This document shows positions 1 to 8,453 of a stretch of DNA of 50,485 nucleotides, one piece after another (the stretch's first letter is position 1; each line of letters starts with the position of its first letter). The stretch is from Pseudanabaena biceps PCC 7429 (GTDB lineage: Bacteria; Cyanobacteriota; Cyanobacteriia; Pseudanabaenales; Pseudanabaenaceae). The position numbers and the translations under genes were made by a program. The stretch spans positions 1 to 50,485 of the forward strand of contig NZ_ALWB01000011.1 in assembly GCF_000332215.1 (NCBI RefSeq), given 5' to 3'. The notes under the pieces are model-generated. The model did not search any database and was not told the origin of the DNA. It saw only the letters and a program-made list of their open reading frames with translations.

Positions 1-38
1 AGATGTTCTTTCAGAACTTTGCTTTCTTCGGGTGTCAT
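1..38 (-). CDS. 5' end of an unidentified minus-strand gene (cut by window edge)
   Basis: Reading leftward from 38 gives ATG and twelve codons, MTPEESKVLKEH, open to the window edge. A good Shine-Dalgarno (GAGG, bases 47-50 on the minus strand) lies 8 bases before the ATG, which is why I call a start here. Too little is visible to name a family. It diverges from the REC-EAL gene at 403, so both promoters must lie in 39-402. Confidence 0.5.
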   Translation of the reverse strand, partial: MTPEESKVLKEH

Positions 39-402
39 CTTTTTAACCTCATTTTTTATTCATTTTCTCATATGTCATCTATAAGTAGAAATACTCATTG
101 CATTAGTGAGATGCTCCCGATCGCTACTTCCACTCTTGTTGTCTCTAATTAACGATGCGGTGATTTAGTATTAATTTAGCTAAACAGAAATAAATGCAAA
201 ATCTGAATACCTGTAACGCCTACTGAGCAAGTAGTGCAGACGCTGATTTTATTGTTTAACTATGCTGATGGACATACCATATAATGTTACTAAAGCTTGC
301 AAGAAAGATTTAGTGGGAGTAAAGCTATTGCAGGAGATTCTCTCACATATTATTTGGAATTCTTACGATTCCTACTTTGTTTACTAAATCACCCTATGTC
401 TG
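39..402. other. Divergent intergenic region
   Basis: 364 bases between two divergent genes. I see no convincing coding frame and none of the long hairpin repeats found elsewhere in the window. The region is AT-rich with one half-HIP1-like patch near 118-126. It presumably carries promoters for both flanking genes, but no sigma-70 pair stood out clearly. Confidence 0.5.
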
Positions 403-1650
403 ATGAATACAAAAGTTAAGATTCTTTTAGTTGATGACACTCGTTACAATCTGCAAATCCTATCAATTATGCTTGTAAACCAGGGGTATGTTGTCTTAGA
501 AGCTACAAATGGAATTAAAGCAATTGAACTAGCTAAAAAATACGTACCAAGCCTGATTTTATTGGATATTAAGATGCCGCAAATGGATGGCTATCAGGTT
601 TGTGCAATTCTTAAAAATAATCCCATTACACAAAATATTCCAATTATTTTTATTAGTGCTATTGAGAATGTAGAAGAAAAAGTTGAGGCATTTGCGATAG
701 GGGGAATTGATTTTATTAATAAACCATTTCATTTGATAGAGGTTTTGGCAAGGGTAGAAACTCATTTAAGGGTGAGCTCATTGCAAGCGCAGTTATTAGA
801 ACAAACTAAACTTTTGGAAAACCAAAATATTAGTCTACAAAAGGAGATTTCTAACCTAACAGGATTTAACTGGGATTTATATACAGAGTTAAAAGATGCT
901 ATTGAAGCTCGACAAATGCGGTTGTTTTATCAACCTCTGGTTAGTTTAGAGACCAATCTCATCACTGGATTTGAAGCTCTTATTCGTTGGCAGCATCCGC
1001 AAAAGGGCATGATTTATCCTGTGGAATTTATTGATATTATCGAAACGACAGATTTAGTATATTTGATTGGAAGATGGGTGATCGAGACTGCCTGTAAACA
1101 ATTAAAAGAATGGCAGAAAGATTTCCCTAAATATGCTGATTTGACGATGAGTGTAAATGTATCTACGAGACAACTGGCTGAGTTTAACTTAGTAGAATAT
1201 ATCCGCGATATTTTGATGCAATATCAGGTTAATCCCCATTGCCTAAAGTTAGAAATTACGGAATGTACGGTCATGGGCGATCGCGATCGCACTCTCCAGA
1301 TTCTCCATCAATTAAGAGAACTAAACATTCAGTTTTGCATTGATGATTTTGGTACTGGCTATTCATCCCTAAGAAGGTTAACAGACTTTCCGATTGATAT
1401 CCTCAAAATTGATCGTTCGTTTATTCAAAACAGGGAATGGATTATTGTCAAGGCAATTGGCACTTTAGCTTTTGCCCTAGGGAAAATCATTGTTGTTGAG
1501 GGAATTGAAACCACTACGCAACTAGCAATGTTGAAAAAATTATTTAGTTCTTCTTTGCATGGATGTTATGGGCAAGGATATCTATTCTCTCAACCGCTAG
1601 ATGCGGATTCTGGCTCCGAATTTCTGGCAAGCGAGCAAGTTTTTGAATAG
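403..1650 (+). CDS. Response regulator with C-terminal EAL c-di-GMP phosphodiesterase
   Basis: Predicted cytoplasmic two-domain signalling protein, 415 aa. Residues 1-125 are a receiver domain with acidic pocket D11/D12, phospho-acceptor D55 (LLDIKMP) and K107. Residues 160-410 are an EAL domain with the metal and catalytic set present: E191-A-L, N252, E284 and E287 (EITEC), D314-D315 (DDFGTGYSS), K335, E366 and E369. It should therefore hydrolyse c-di-GMP to pGpG under phosphorylation control. There is no GGDEF domain. A short helical linker (126-155) joins the domains. The cognate kinase is not adjacent. The 3' end carries an 11-bp tandem duplication across the stop codon (1639-1660). Assignment is firm; the physiological output is unknown. 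Confidence 0.92.
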   Translation: MNTKVKILLVDDTRYNLQILSIMLVNQGYVVLEATNGIKAIELAKKYVPSLILLDIKMPQMDGYQVCAILKNNPITQNIPIIFISAIENVEEKVEAFAIGGIDFINKPFHLIEVLARVETHLRVSSLQAQLLEQTKLLENQNISLQKEISNLTGFNWDLYTELKDAIEARQMRLFYQPLVSLETNLITGFEALIRWQHPQKGMIYPVEFIDIIETTDLVYLIGRWVIETACKQLKEWQKDFPKYADLTMSVNVSTRQLAEFNLVEYIRDILMQYQVNPHCLKLEITECTVMGDRDRTLQILHQLRELNIQFCIDDFGTGYSSLRRLTDFPIDILKIDRSFIQNREWIIVKAIGTLAFALGKIIVVEGIETTTQLAMLKKLFSSSLHGCYGQGYLFSQPLDADSGSEFLASEQVFE

Positions 1651-1661
1651 TTTTTGAATAG

Positions 1662-2915
1662 TTATAGATTCTCAATCTGGAAATTTTCGATCGCGATCGC
1701 TACATGCGTCCAATGGGTTCCGCCTTGGAGAAACACGGTATAGGGTTCTCGTAAAGGACCATCGGCTGAGAGTTCCAATGTACTCCCATCAATAAAAGTT
1801 CCGCCAGCCATGACTAGTTGACTAACATAGCCAGGCATTTCTCCAGGTACAGGATCGACGTAGGAATCAATCGGGGAGAAGCGCTGAAGATTGCGGCAGA
1901 ACTCAATCAACTTTTGGGGACTTCCCAGTTGAATCGCCTGAATGATATCGCATCTCGTCTCGTAGGGGAGTGGTTTGACTTTGTATCCTAACTTGTCAAA
2001 TACGTAGGCAGCAAGGTGGCTACTTTTCATCGCTTCACCGACCATTTGCGGCGCAAGGAATAAACCTTGAAAGAGCAACCGATTCAGATCGAAGGTTGCA
2101 CCTCCTTCTCGACCAATCCCTGGTGCAGTGAGGCGTTGGGCGGCTAGTTCTACATATTCGGCTTTACCTGCCACATAGCCACCTGCGGTAGCAATCGTTC
2201 CTCCAGGATTTTTGATCAAGGAACCTGCGATAATATCCGCGCCAACCGCAGTTGGTTCGCGATCGCTAATAAATTCGCCATAGCAGTTATCCACAAAGCA
2301 CACTGTATTGGGATTTTGCTGCTTGACTAATTTGATGATTTTCTCAATATCCTCGATAGAAAGGCTCTGCCGCCATGCATAGCCACAGGATCGCTGAATT
2401 AAAACCATTTTAGTTTGTGGTTTCACCGCCTTTGCCAAAGCTTCCCAATTGACATTGCCCTCCGCTGTAAGTTCTACTTGACGATAGGTGATGCCAAAAT
2501 CCTTGAGCGAACCAGCATAGGCATTTCCTTTACTATCAGAGGTAAGGGGATAGCCGATCACTTCTTCAAGGGTATCGTAGGGGGCTCCGACTACGGATAA
2601 TAGTTCGTCAAGGGGGCGCAAAATACCGAACAAACAGCAGGCGATCGCATGGGTTCCTGAAACAAATTGCACGCGGACGGCAGCGGCTTCGGCTCCCATC
2701 ACCTGCGCGAAAACCTCATCGAGAACATCACGTCCCATATCACCATGTCCGTAGCCTGACACGCTGGCAAAATGATGGGCTCCCACTCGGCAATCGCGAA
2801 AAGCTTTTAAAACTCGTTCGAGATTGTTTTTTACATGGAGATCAATTTGGGTAAATGTTGGTGCAAGATTGGTAACGGCTTCTGCAACCAGCAGTTTCAT
2901 TTTGTCAGAGGTCAT
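1662..2915 (-). CDS. PLP-dependent methionine gamma-lyase family / aluminium resistance protein
   Basis: 417 aa, fold-type I PLP enzyme of the Met_gamma_lyase family (COG4100, annotated as cystathionine beta-lyase family protein involved in aluminium resistance). Visible signature: FVSGTHAI near residues 84-91, VDNCYGEF at 208-215 (Asp209 to the pyridine nitrogen) and the Schiff-base lysine in GSLIKNPGG (K235). Glycine-rich start SGYGHGDMGRD at 53-63. Substrate in cyanobacteria is not established; C-S lyase activity is inferred from the family. Convergent with the REC-EAL gene (11-bp gap) and divergent from pdxJ, itself a PLP-biosynthesis gene, which may or may not be meaningful. An internal Met6 is an alternative start. 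Confidence 0.88.
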   Translation of the reverse strand: MTSDKMKLLVAEAVTNLAPTFTQIDLHVKNNLERVLKAFRDCRVGAHHFASVSGYGHGDMGRDVLDEVFAQVMGAEAAAVRVQFVSGTHAIACCLFGILRPLDELLSVVGAPYDTLEEVIGYPLTSDSKGNAYAGSLKDFGITYRQVELTAEGNVNWEALAKAVKPQTKMVLIQRSCGYAWRQSLSIEDIEKIIKLVKQQNPNTVCFVDNCYGEFISDREPTAVGADIIAGSLIKNPGGTIATAGGYVAGKAEYVELAAQRLTAPGIGREGGATFDLNRLLFQGLFLAPQMVGEAMKSSHLAAYVFDKLGYKVKPLPYETRCDIIQAIQLGSPQKLIEFCRNLQRFSPIDSYVDPVPGEMPGYVSQLVMAGGTFIDGSTLELSADGPLREPYTVFLQGGTHWTHVAIAIENFQIENL

Positions 2916-3065
2916 TGAGCTTTAAGATTTTTTGGCGGTTTAAGATCGTACGCGAATATGAAGGGTTTTGTCTATAGATTCGACAAACTAAAAACAGCCT
3001 TAAATCACTGCTTTTGCTCCTTAGACTTGAATTTGTTCTAATATCATAAAGTAAGGAATATAAAT

Positions 3066-3093
3066 ACTTTGTAAAATTCACTTTGTAAAATTC
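3066..3093. repeat. 14-bp perfect tandem duplication in the pdxJ 5' region
   Basis: ACTTTGTAAAATTC occurs twice head to tail (3066-3079 and 3080-3093), ending just before the pdxJ ribosome-binding site TTGAGGA (3094-3100). One of several 11-15 bp tandem duplications in the window. Confidence 0.8.
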
Positions 3094-3107
3094 TTGAGGA
3101 CAAAGCT

Positions 3108-3824
3108 TTGCCTACACTCGGAGTAAATATCGATCATATTGCTACCATTCGCCAAGCTCGTCGAGGTACGGAACCTGATCCCGTAGCTGCGGCCGTAATT
3201 GCGGAGTTAGCGGGGGCTGATGGGATCACCGTCCATTTACGTGAAGATCGTCGCCATATCCAAGAACGGGATGTGCGGTTATTGCGGCAAACTGTGCGAA
3301 CTCGCCTCAATTTGGAAATGGCAGCAACTCCTGAAATGGTAGCGATCGCTCTAGATGTGAAACCCGACTATATTACCCTCGTACCCGAACGCCGTGAAGA
3401 AATCACGACGGAAGGTGGCTTAAATGTTAAGGCTCAATGCGATCGGCTAGGTAAATTTGTACATCAATTACAAGGTGCAGGTATTCCTGTAAGTTTATTT
3501 GTCGATGCAGAAACCGACCAGATTCAAGCTTCGGCAAGGACTGGCGCAAAATTTGTGGAATTACATACTGGAACTTATGCTAACGCCAAAAATGAAGAAG
3601 AGCTTAAACAGGAGTTAGCGGTATTAACTAAGGGAGGAGCCTTAGCAATTGAATTAGGGATAAGGCTGAATTCGGGACATGGTTTAACCTATTGGAATAC
3701 TAGAGCCATTGCCCAAATTGCAGGAATGGAAGAGTTAAATATAGGTCATAGCATCATTAGTCGGGCGGTACTTGTCGGTTTAGATCGAGCAGTTCGAGAA
3801 ATGAAAGACTTGATAAATTCATAA
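3108..3824 (+). CDS. pdxJ: Pyridoxine 5'-phosphate synthase PdxJ
   Basis: Condenses 3-amino-2-oxopropyl phosphate with 1-deoxyxylulose 5-phosphate to pyridoxine 5'-phosphate, the last ring-forming step of DXP-dependent vitamin B6 synthesis; a cytoplasmic TIM barrel, usually octameric. 238 aa, normal for the family. The N-terminus [18 protein letters not shown] is the family signature (NIDH), with HLREDRRHI near 44-52, LNLEMA at 68-73 and a C-terminal phosphate loop [12 protein letters not shown]-type sequence ([12 protein letters not shown]). Start is TTG at 3108: it gives exactly the family N-terminus and has TTGAGGA 7 bases upstream. Monocistronic; the following 330 bases are repeat elements. 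Confidence 0.97.
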   Translation: MPTLGVNIDHIATIRQARRGTEPDPVAAAVIAELAGADGITVHLREDRRHIQERDVRLLRQTVRTRLNLEMAATPEMVAIALDVKPDYITLVPERREEITTEGGLNVKAQCDRLGKFVHQLQGAGIPVSLFVDAETDQIQASARTGAKFVELHTGTYANAKNEEELKQELAVLTKGGALAIELGIRLNSGHGLTYWNTRAIAQIAGMEELNIGHSIISRAVLVGLDRAVREMKDLINS

Positions 3825-3853
3825 ACTTGATATAAACATGTCAGCCTTGCTTA

Positions 3854-4020
3854 TACCAATTCCCAAAATGGCAACGCCATTTTGGGAATCTCAAAACTTT
3901 ACTGGGTTTGTTTTTTACAGCGCTTTGCGCTCAAACCCAAACCAAGGAAATTTTTGAAAGCGTTGCTTTGCAACACTTTCAAAAATTTCCTTGTGGTTCG
4001 TTTGATCGATAATTGCTGTA
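3854..4020. repeat. Mosaic of two hairpin repeats (types 1 and 2)
   Basis: Starts with TACCAAT and a 14-bp stem around ATGGC-AAC-GCCAT (3859-3889), the left half of the type 1 element. It runs through CTTTACTGGGTTTG into a complete 105-bp type 2 element (3916-4020) with ends TACAGC/GCTGTA and a 23-bp stem AAGGAAATTTTTGAAAGCGT... with loop TTT (3944-3992). The type 2 element replaces the right half expected of type 1. Same type 2 element, opposite orientation, at 15222-15326. Confidence 0.8.
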
Positions 4021-4029
4021 AGTGACTGG

Positions 4030-4109
4030 CTATAGGTATAAAACCTGAGGCGCACGCTGCACCTCAGGTTTTAGGATTTTATATTTAATTAAGTCCACCT
4101 ATTTACTTA
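4030..4109. repeat. Type 3 repeat, inverted orientation, partly degenerate
   Basis: Stem AAAACCTGAGG (4040-4050) pairs with CCTCAGGTTTT (4062-4072), with GCGCACGCTGC at the apex. The right flank, read on the minus strand, begins TAAGTAAATAGG and continues CTTAATTAAATATAAAA, matching the left end of the element at 35545. The left terminal repeat is not recognisable. It lies about 50 bases before the CIS gene at 4159. Confidence 0.65.
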
Positions 4110-4158
4110 TACATACCCTTTAGATATCCGCTAGACACTAGTAAGATCTTGATCATTA

Positions 4159-4602
4159 ATGATCAACAAATTAGCCGAACAAAGCCAAACGAATATGAGC
4201 AATTTAGGACGAGATTATTTAGGCAGGGGGATTTCATTTCCCTTACGGATTAACGTGCAAGGTGAGTTAAAGACCGATAGTGGCGATCGCAACCTTGAGG
4301 AGTCCATCAGTACAATTCTAAACACGAAGTTAGGAGAGCGGGTATATCGTCCCAATTTTGGTAGTCGTCTATCGGATCTAACCTTTGCCCCCATGAATCC
4401 CCAGACGATTTTACTTGCCCGAATTTATGTTGAAGAAGCCTTGAACCGATGGGAGCCCCGAATTAGGGTCACAGGAGTTTATGCAGAGCCAGATCCGCTA
4501 AAAGGACGCTTAGACATGAAAATTTTATATGAGATCAAGGAAACTCATGACAGCCGCAGTATGGTTTATCCCTTCTATTTAATGCCACCTAGCGATACTT
4601 AA
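4159..4602 (+). CDS. CIS baseplate protein, gp25/GPW family
   Basis: 147 aa, GPW_gp25/Afp9-like baseplate wedge protein. LGRGISFPLRINVQGEL (21-37) is the typical N-terminal entry, followed by EESISTILNTKLGERVYRPNFGSRLSDLTF (47-76); GERVYRPNFGS is the family core, with the conserved acidic residue replaced within a normal variation range. Members of this family link the sheath to the baseplate in contractile tails, R-pyocins, T6SS (TssE) and extracellular CIS. Start at 4159 lies in a GATCATTAATGATC palindrome; ATG 4195 (MSNLGRDYLGRG) would give a more standard N-terminus. First gene of the CIS module; the genes after it encode further baseplate parts. Confidence 0.88.
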   Translation: MINKLAEQSQTNMSNLGRDYLGRGISFPLRINVQGELKTDSGDRNLEESISTILNTKLGERVYRPNFGSRLSDLTFAPMNPQTILLARIYVEEALNRWEPRIRVTGVYAEPDPLKGRLDMKILYEIKETHDSRSMVYPFYLMPPSDT

Positions 4603-4729
4603 TATTAAGTTTGATATTATTTTTTTAGTTGATTTTAATTTAAAAACCAGAAAAATATCTAAGACATAAAAAAGAAACAATTAAGAGTTAAAATTCTTTC
4701 GTTAACCTAGGATTAAATGGGTACTAAGC

Positions 4730-5923
4730 ATGAAGTACACCAATAAAAAACCTCTTAAATCTAGTTTGTCTATATCTCCGACAGAGAAATATCTACAAAC
4801 TAGACCTTTTGCGCCCCCAGTGAATAACACTTCTCAAGATGATTTGTCACCTAAAGGGTTTGAGGATAATTCCCAACGGCATGGGCAAGAGCATAGATCA
4901 GAAAATTTATTAGCAAAGCTCGTCAATATGCCCGAGTCACCTAATGCCCCAACCAATACCCAAATTCAACGAAAGCTTAAAGCCCCTCAGCTCAAATTGC
5001 GATCGCCCCAATACCAAACTCCCCCTCATTTCAGCCGCCATAAATCCCCGCCCCTCACCCTAGATAGCAGAGATCGGATGGTGAACCACACAGAATCGGT
5101 AATTCAAAGGAAGAGGAGCATAAATCAAGTCCAGACTACTAATCCCAATAAAGAAGATCTAGGATCTAAAGAACAAGACTACAAAAATAGTCTAACTAGG
5201 GGAAAAGCACTCCAAGACAAGGGACTAGCTTGGTTTAATAAAAGCCCTGATGCAACGAAACCTGTGACAACAAATACTACCAATGAGAAAATCGAGGCAG
5301 CGGGATACAAAACCTTCTGGAAAAAGGGCAAGAAAGGCAAATTTAGAATAGCCACCTCAAGGGGAGCAGAAGTTGAGGGTAAAAAGTCAAGTAAGGTAAA
5401 GGATTTCGGGCAAATCTTTAAAGGTTTTGAAGATCTAGGAACTGATGTCATGTATGGAAATACCTTTAATCCTACTACGGGCGAATTTTCGGCAATGGGA
5501 AATTGGGGAGACTGGGACGAAGAGATTATGGAAAAAGAAAATCTCCCACCAAGGCTGTCTAATTCTGAAATAATCTGGCATCAGCAAGATGTAGTAAGAA
5601 ATGCATATAAGAAGAAAATGGGGCAAGAGGCAAAAACTCTAAAATCGATCAAAAGAAGTCAAATAAGTAATAAGCCAACTCTCAATACCTTACTTTTTTG
5701 TGACCATTGGAAAACTGCTGAAGATGGTGGTAAAGTTGAGCTTGACGATCCCAGAAAAGATGATGTCTGGGCATTGCTCGGCTCCCCTAATGGGAACTCA
5801 TCGGTTTACATCCTAATGGAGCATGGGGAAGAGTTTGGCGGAGTTGACATCACCAGCGTATCTTATGAAACTAGCGGTGACGGAGCCCCTCCCGATATGA
5901 CTATTTCATACAAGACAGAATAG
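4730..5923 (+). CDS. Candidate CIS cargo/effector (IQRK-type N-terminus, unknown C-terminal domain)
   Basis: 397 aa with no family I can name. The N-terminal third is Pro/Ser/Gln-rich and disordered. It contains LQTRPFAPP (22-30) and two IQRK motifs (79-82 and 125-128), a pattern I associate with cyanobacterial CIS-linked DUF4157 proteins; here the DUF4157 HExxH metalloprotease motif is absent. Residues about 150-397 look like a compact domain with several Trp and Gly-Asn patches (GNWGDWDEEI, LFCDHWKTAEDGG, YILMEHGEEFGG). No signal peptide or TM segment. Position between gp25 and the J-type gene argues for a CIS role; the effector call is inference. Alternatives: tail-fibre accessory or immunity protein. 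Confidence 0.6.
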   Translation: MKYTNKKPLKSSLSISPTEKYLQTRPFAPPVNNTSQDDLSPKGFEDNSQRHGQEHRSENLLAKLVNMPESPNAPTNTQIQRKLKAPQLKLRSPQYQTPPHFSRHKSPPLTLDSRDRMVNHTESVIQRKRSINQVQTTNPNKEDLGSKEQDYKNSLTRGKALQDKGLAWFNKSPDATKPVTTNTTNEKIEAAGYKTFWKKGKKGKFRIATSRGAEVEGKKSSKVKDFGQIFKGFEDLGTDVMYGNTFNPTTGEFSAMGNWGDWDEEIMEKENLPPRLSNSEIIWHQQDVVRNAYKKKMGQEAKTLKSIKRSQISNKPTLNTLLFCDHWKTAEDGGKVELDDPRKDDVWALLGSPNGNSSVYILMEHGEEFGGVDITSVSYETSGDGAPPDMTISYKTE

Positions 5924-6010
5924 TTTAAGAATAAAAAAGACTTTACCTTGCCGTAACTTTAGTTTTTATAGCTGCTGTCAACTGTTACAGTTGACGGCAT
6001 AATTTGAAGA

Positions 6011-6096
6011 GGGCTTTGAGAAAGGGTTTGCATAGTAAACCCTTTCTCAAAGCCCAAAAGTAAAAGCCTTGCGTAGCAAGGCTTTTACTTTTGGGC
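6011..6096. repeat. Two adjoining hairpins in the cargo-baseplate J gap
   Basis: First stem GGGCTTTGAGAAAGGGTTT (6011-6029) pairs with its complement ending 6055. The second is a perfect 21-bp stem GCCCAAAAGTAAAAGCCTTGC (6052-6072) with loop GTA and right arm to 6096. They share the bases GCCC. The left flank ATAATTTGAA and the first stem recur in the large palindrome at 30211-30301. Could act as a terminator or processing site between the two CIS genes. Confidence 0.8.
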
Positions 6097-6216
6097 TTTG
6101 AGAATTTGCCAGCTTAACCAGAACTGACGTTAAAATAATTTGATATTTAATCCCGTAAGACAAAGATACCTAGTAAAATCTGAACAATCGCCAAGTTCAC
6201 CTAAGAGCGCTGTGTA

Positions 6217-8424
6217 ATGACGAAAGAATTTGATTTTCTGCCCAATTTGCCAAAATCAGATCTTGACGATCGCACCTTTGCCGAATTGGTGAATGAATGC
6301 CTTCTCAGAATTCCTCGTTACTGTCCAGAATGGACAAACTATAACCCTAGCGATCCTGGGGTTACATTGATCGAGTTATTTGCTTGGCTCACCGATCAGA
6401 TGTTGATGCGGTTTAACCAAGTGCCCCGTCGCAACTATATTGCGTTTCTAGAATTACTCGGCATTCGCCTCCAGCCCCCTGCCCCAGCGCAAACCGAGGT
6501 GACTTTTTATCTAAGTGCTTCTTTGCCAGAAGTCTACACGATTCCTGCGGGGAGCGAAGTTGCAACCGTAAGGACGGAAACGGAAGAAGCAATTATCTTC
6601 AGCACCGATCGCCCCTTAGTAATTGGTAAGCCAAGAATTTTAAACCTATTAGCCGCACCTACAGCGGAGACAAATCCTGAATTTTTGCGAGATTTACTCT
6701 TAGATGTATGGACAGAAGATCGCGAGGAGGGATGGTCGGGACAAGAAATTGCGTTATTTAGTGATCCTCCTGAACCCAGTAATTGTTTTTATCTAGTTTT
6801 TGATGGCGAACAACCTATTAATGGGAACGTAATTGCGCTCAACTTAAAAGGGGAATCCGCTACTGCCACAGGAATTAATCCTAATAATCCCCCGCGTTTT
6901 TGGGAAGCATGGGATGGTCATGCGTGGCAATCGGTACTGTTAAAGGAGAGTGACGATCATACTAGGGGATTTAGTTTTAGTGAGCTAGCCGAAGCAGGGA
7001 TTAATCCCTTGCAGGGGGCTGAGGTAGTTTTTCATCTCCCCATAACATGGGAGGTAGCTCAGTTTTCTACCTATCGAGGTCGATGGTTACGCTGTAGCTA
7101 CGTCGAGCCAATCGGTAACCAAGCAGGTTACAGCCGATCGCCCCGAATTATTGGGATGGGGGCAAGAGCGATCGGTGGCACTGTCAAAGCAACTCAATGT
7201 CATGCCTTGATGAATGAGGTTTTAGGCGAAAGTAATGGGAAATCAGGACAGGTCTTTCAGCTATTACATAGCCCCATCTTGCCCCGACAAGATGATGAAT
7301 ACTTACTGATCACCCCACCCGTAGGACTACCCCAAATCTGGCAGGAGGTTGAAGACTTTTCTGAATCTACCGCTAACGATCTGCATTATGTCATCGATTC
7401 CACATCTGGCAACGTACAATTTGGTCCCTTTGTCCAACCACCCAGCTATCAGAGCCAGCATACCTTACAGCGCTTGCGCATTCAGGGGGAACCCATGAAA
7501 AGGGTGATACCTGAAGCCTCAAAAGCAAGCGCTGCTATCAAAACCACTGGCACTCAGTATGGCGCAGTCCCCCCCAAAGGCGCAATTATTCAAATGGTGA
7601 AATATCGCACGGGGGGAGGTTTTCGCGGCAATGTCCAACGCGGCAGTTTACGGATCGCGAAAAGCGCGATTCCCTACGTGGCGAGTTTAACCAATCACAT
7701 TTCCGCCAGTAATGGAGCCGATGCCGAATCCCTTGATGATGTTGCCATAAGAGTGCCGAAGATGTTACGTACTCGCGATCGCGCCATCACCCAAACAGAT
7801 TTTGAATATCTGACCCTGCTCGCAGGCGATGGCGGTGTCGCCCGTGTCATGTGCGCCCCCACCCGTAGGAAAGAGGACGCAGGCATAGTCAAACTACTAG
7901 TAGTACCGAAGGTACTCACAGAAAGTATTGATCAAGGGCAGGGGATTGCCCCCGATCGGTTTATTTTGAAGGAACCCTTAAGAGATCGCGTCTTAAACTA
8001 TCTTGATGAGCGAAAAATGTTAGGAGTCCAGATTCAACTGGAGCAACCTGAGTATGTGGGAGTATGTGTGCAAACGGAAGTCGCCCTTGAGACTGCCTAT
8101 AGCAACCCACAGGTACAGCAGGACATTATCCAGAAGCTCAAGGTAATGCTCTACCGCTTTCTCAACCCAATCACGGGTGGAGTCAACGGCGAGGGATGGG
8201 AGTTTGGTCGTCCTGTCTATCCTTCGGACATCGTCAAACTATTACAAAACTTTCAAGGTGTACGTTTTTTGGGTACAGTACAACTATTCGAGTTGCGTTA
8301 CGAAAATGGCGAATGGATCAGAAGACTTGCACCCCAACCCACGATCGACCCTGGCGCTTTGGGTTTGATTTGCTCTTGGCGCAGTCCGAGACTGCGTTCT
8401 AGCCATGTCATTAATATCGTCTAG
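6217..8424 (+). CDS. CIS baseplate assembly protein, J-like (Afp11 type)
   Basis: 735 aa. N-terminal domain opens with FDFLPNLPKSDLDDRTF and PEWTNYNPSDPGVTLIELFAWLTD (37-60), hallmarks of the putative baseplate assembly protein family (TIGR02243/gpJ-like). The baseplate-J core follows with YRTGGGFRGNVQRGSLR (467-483) and the RTRDRAITQTDFEYL segment (about 523-537). These wedge proteins form the baseplate arms that hold the tail in its loaded state. Length is normal for the family. The C-terminus (HVINIV) ends 29 bases before the tail-protein-I gene, so the two are surely co-transcribed. Start ATG 6217 precedes MTKEFDFL, in line with homologues. Confidence 0.9.
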   Translation: MTKEFDFLPNLPKSDLDDRTFAELVNECLLRIPRYCPEWTNYNPSDPGVTLIELFAWLTDQMLMRFNQVPRRNYIAFLELLGIRLQPPAPAQTEVTFYLSASLPEVYTIPAGSEVATVRTETEEAIIFSTDRPLVIGKPRILNLLAAPTAETNPEFLRDLLLDVWTEDREEGWSGQEIALFSDPPEPSNCFYLVFDGEQPINGNVIALNLKGESATATGINPNNPPRFWEAWDGHAWQSVLLKESDDHTRGFSFSELAEAGINPLQGAEVVFHLPITWEVAQFSTYRGRWLRCSYVEPIGNQAGYSRSPRIIGMGARAIGGTVKATQCHALMNEVLGESNGKSGQVFQLLHSPILPRQDDEYLLITPPVGLPQIWQEVEDFSESTANDLHYVIDSTSGNVQFGPFVQPPSYQSQHTLQRLRIQGEPMKRVIPEASKASAAIKTTGTQYGAVPPKGAIIQMVKYRTGGGFRGNVQRGSLRIAKSAIPYVASLTNHISASNGADAESLDDVAIRVPKMLRTRDRAITQTDFEYLTLLAGDGGVARVMCAPTRRKEDAGIVKLLVVPKVLTESIDQGQGIAPDRFILKEPLRDRVLNYLDERKMLGVQIQLEQPEYVGVCVQTEVALETAYSNPQVQQDIIQKLKVMLYRFLNPITGGVNGEGWEFGRPVYPSDIVKLLQNFQGVRFLGTVQLFELRYENGEWIRRLAPQPTIDPGALGLICSWRSPRLRSSHVINIV

Positions 8425-8453
8425 TTATTGTTAAGGCAGTATTAAACCCTCCT

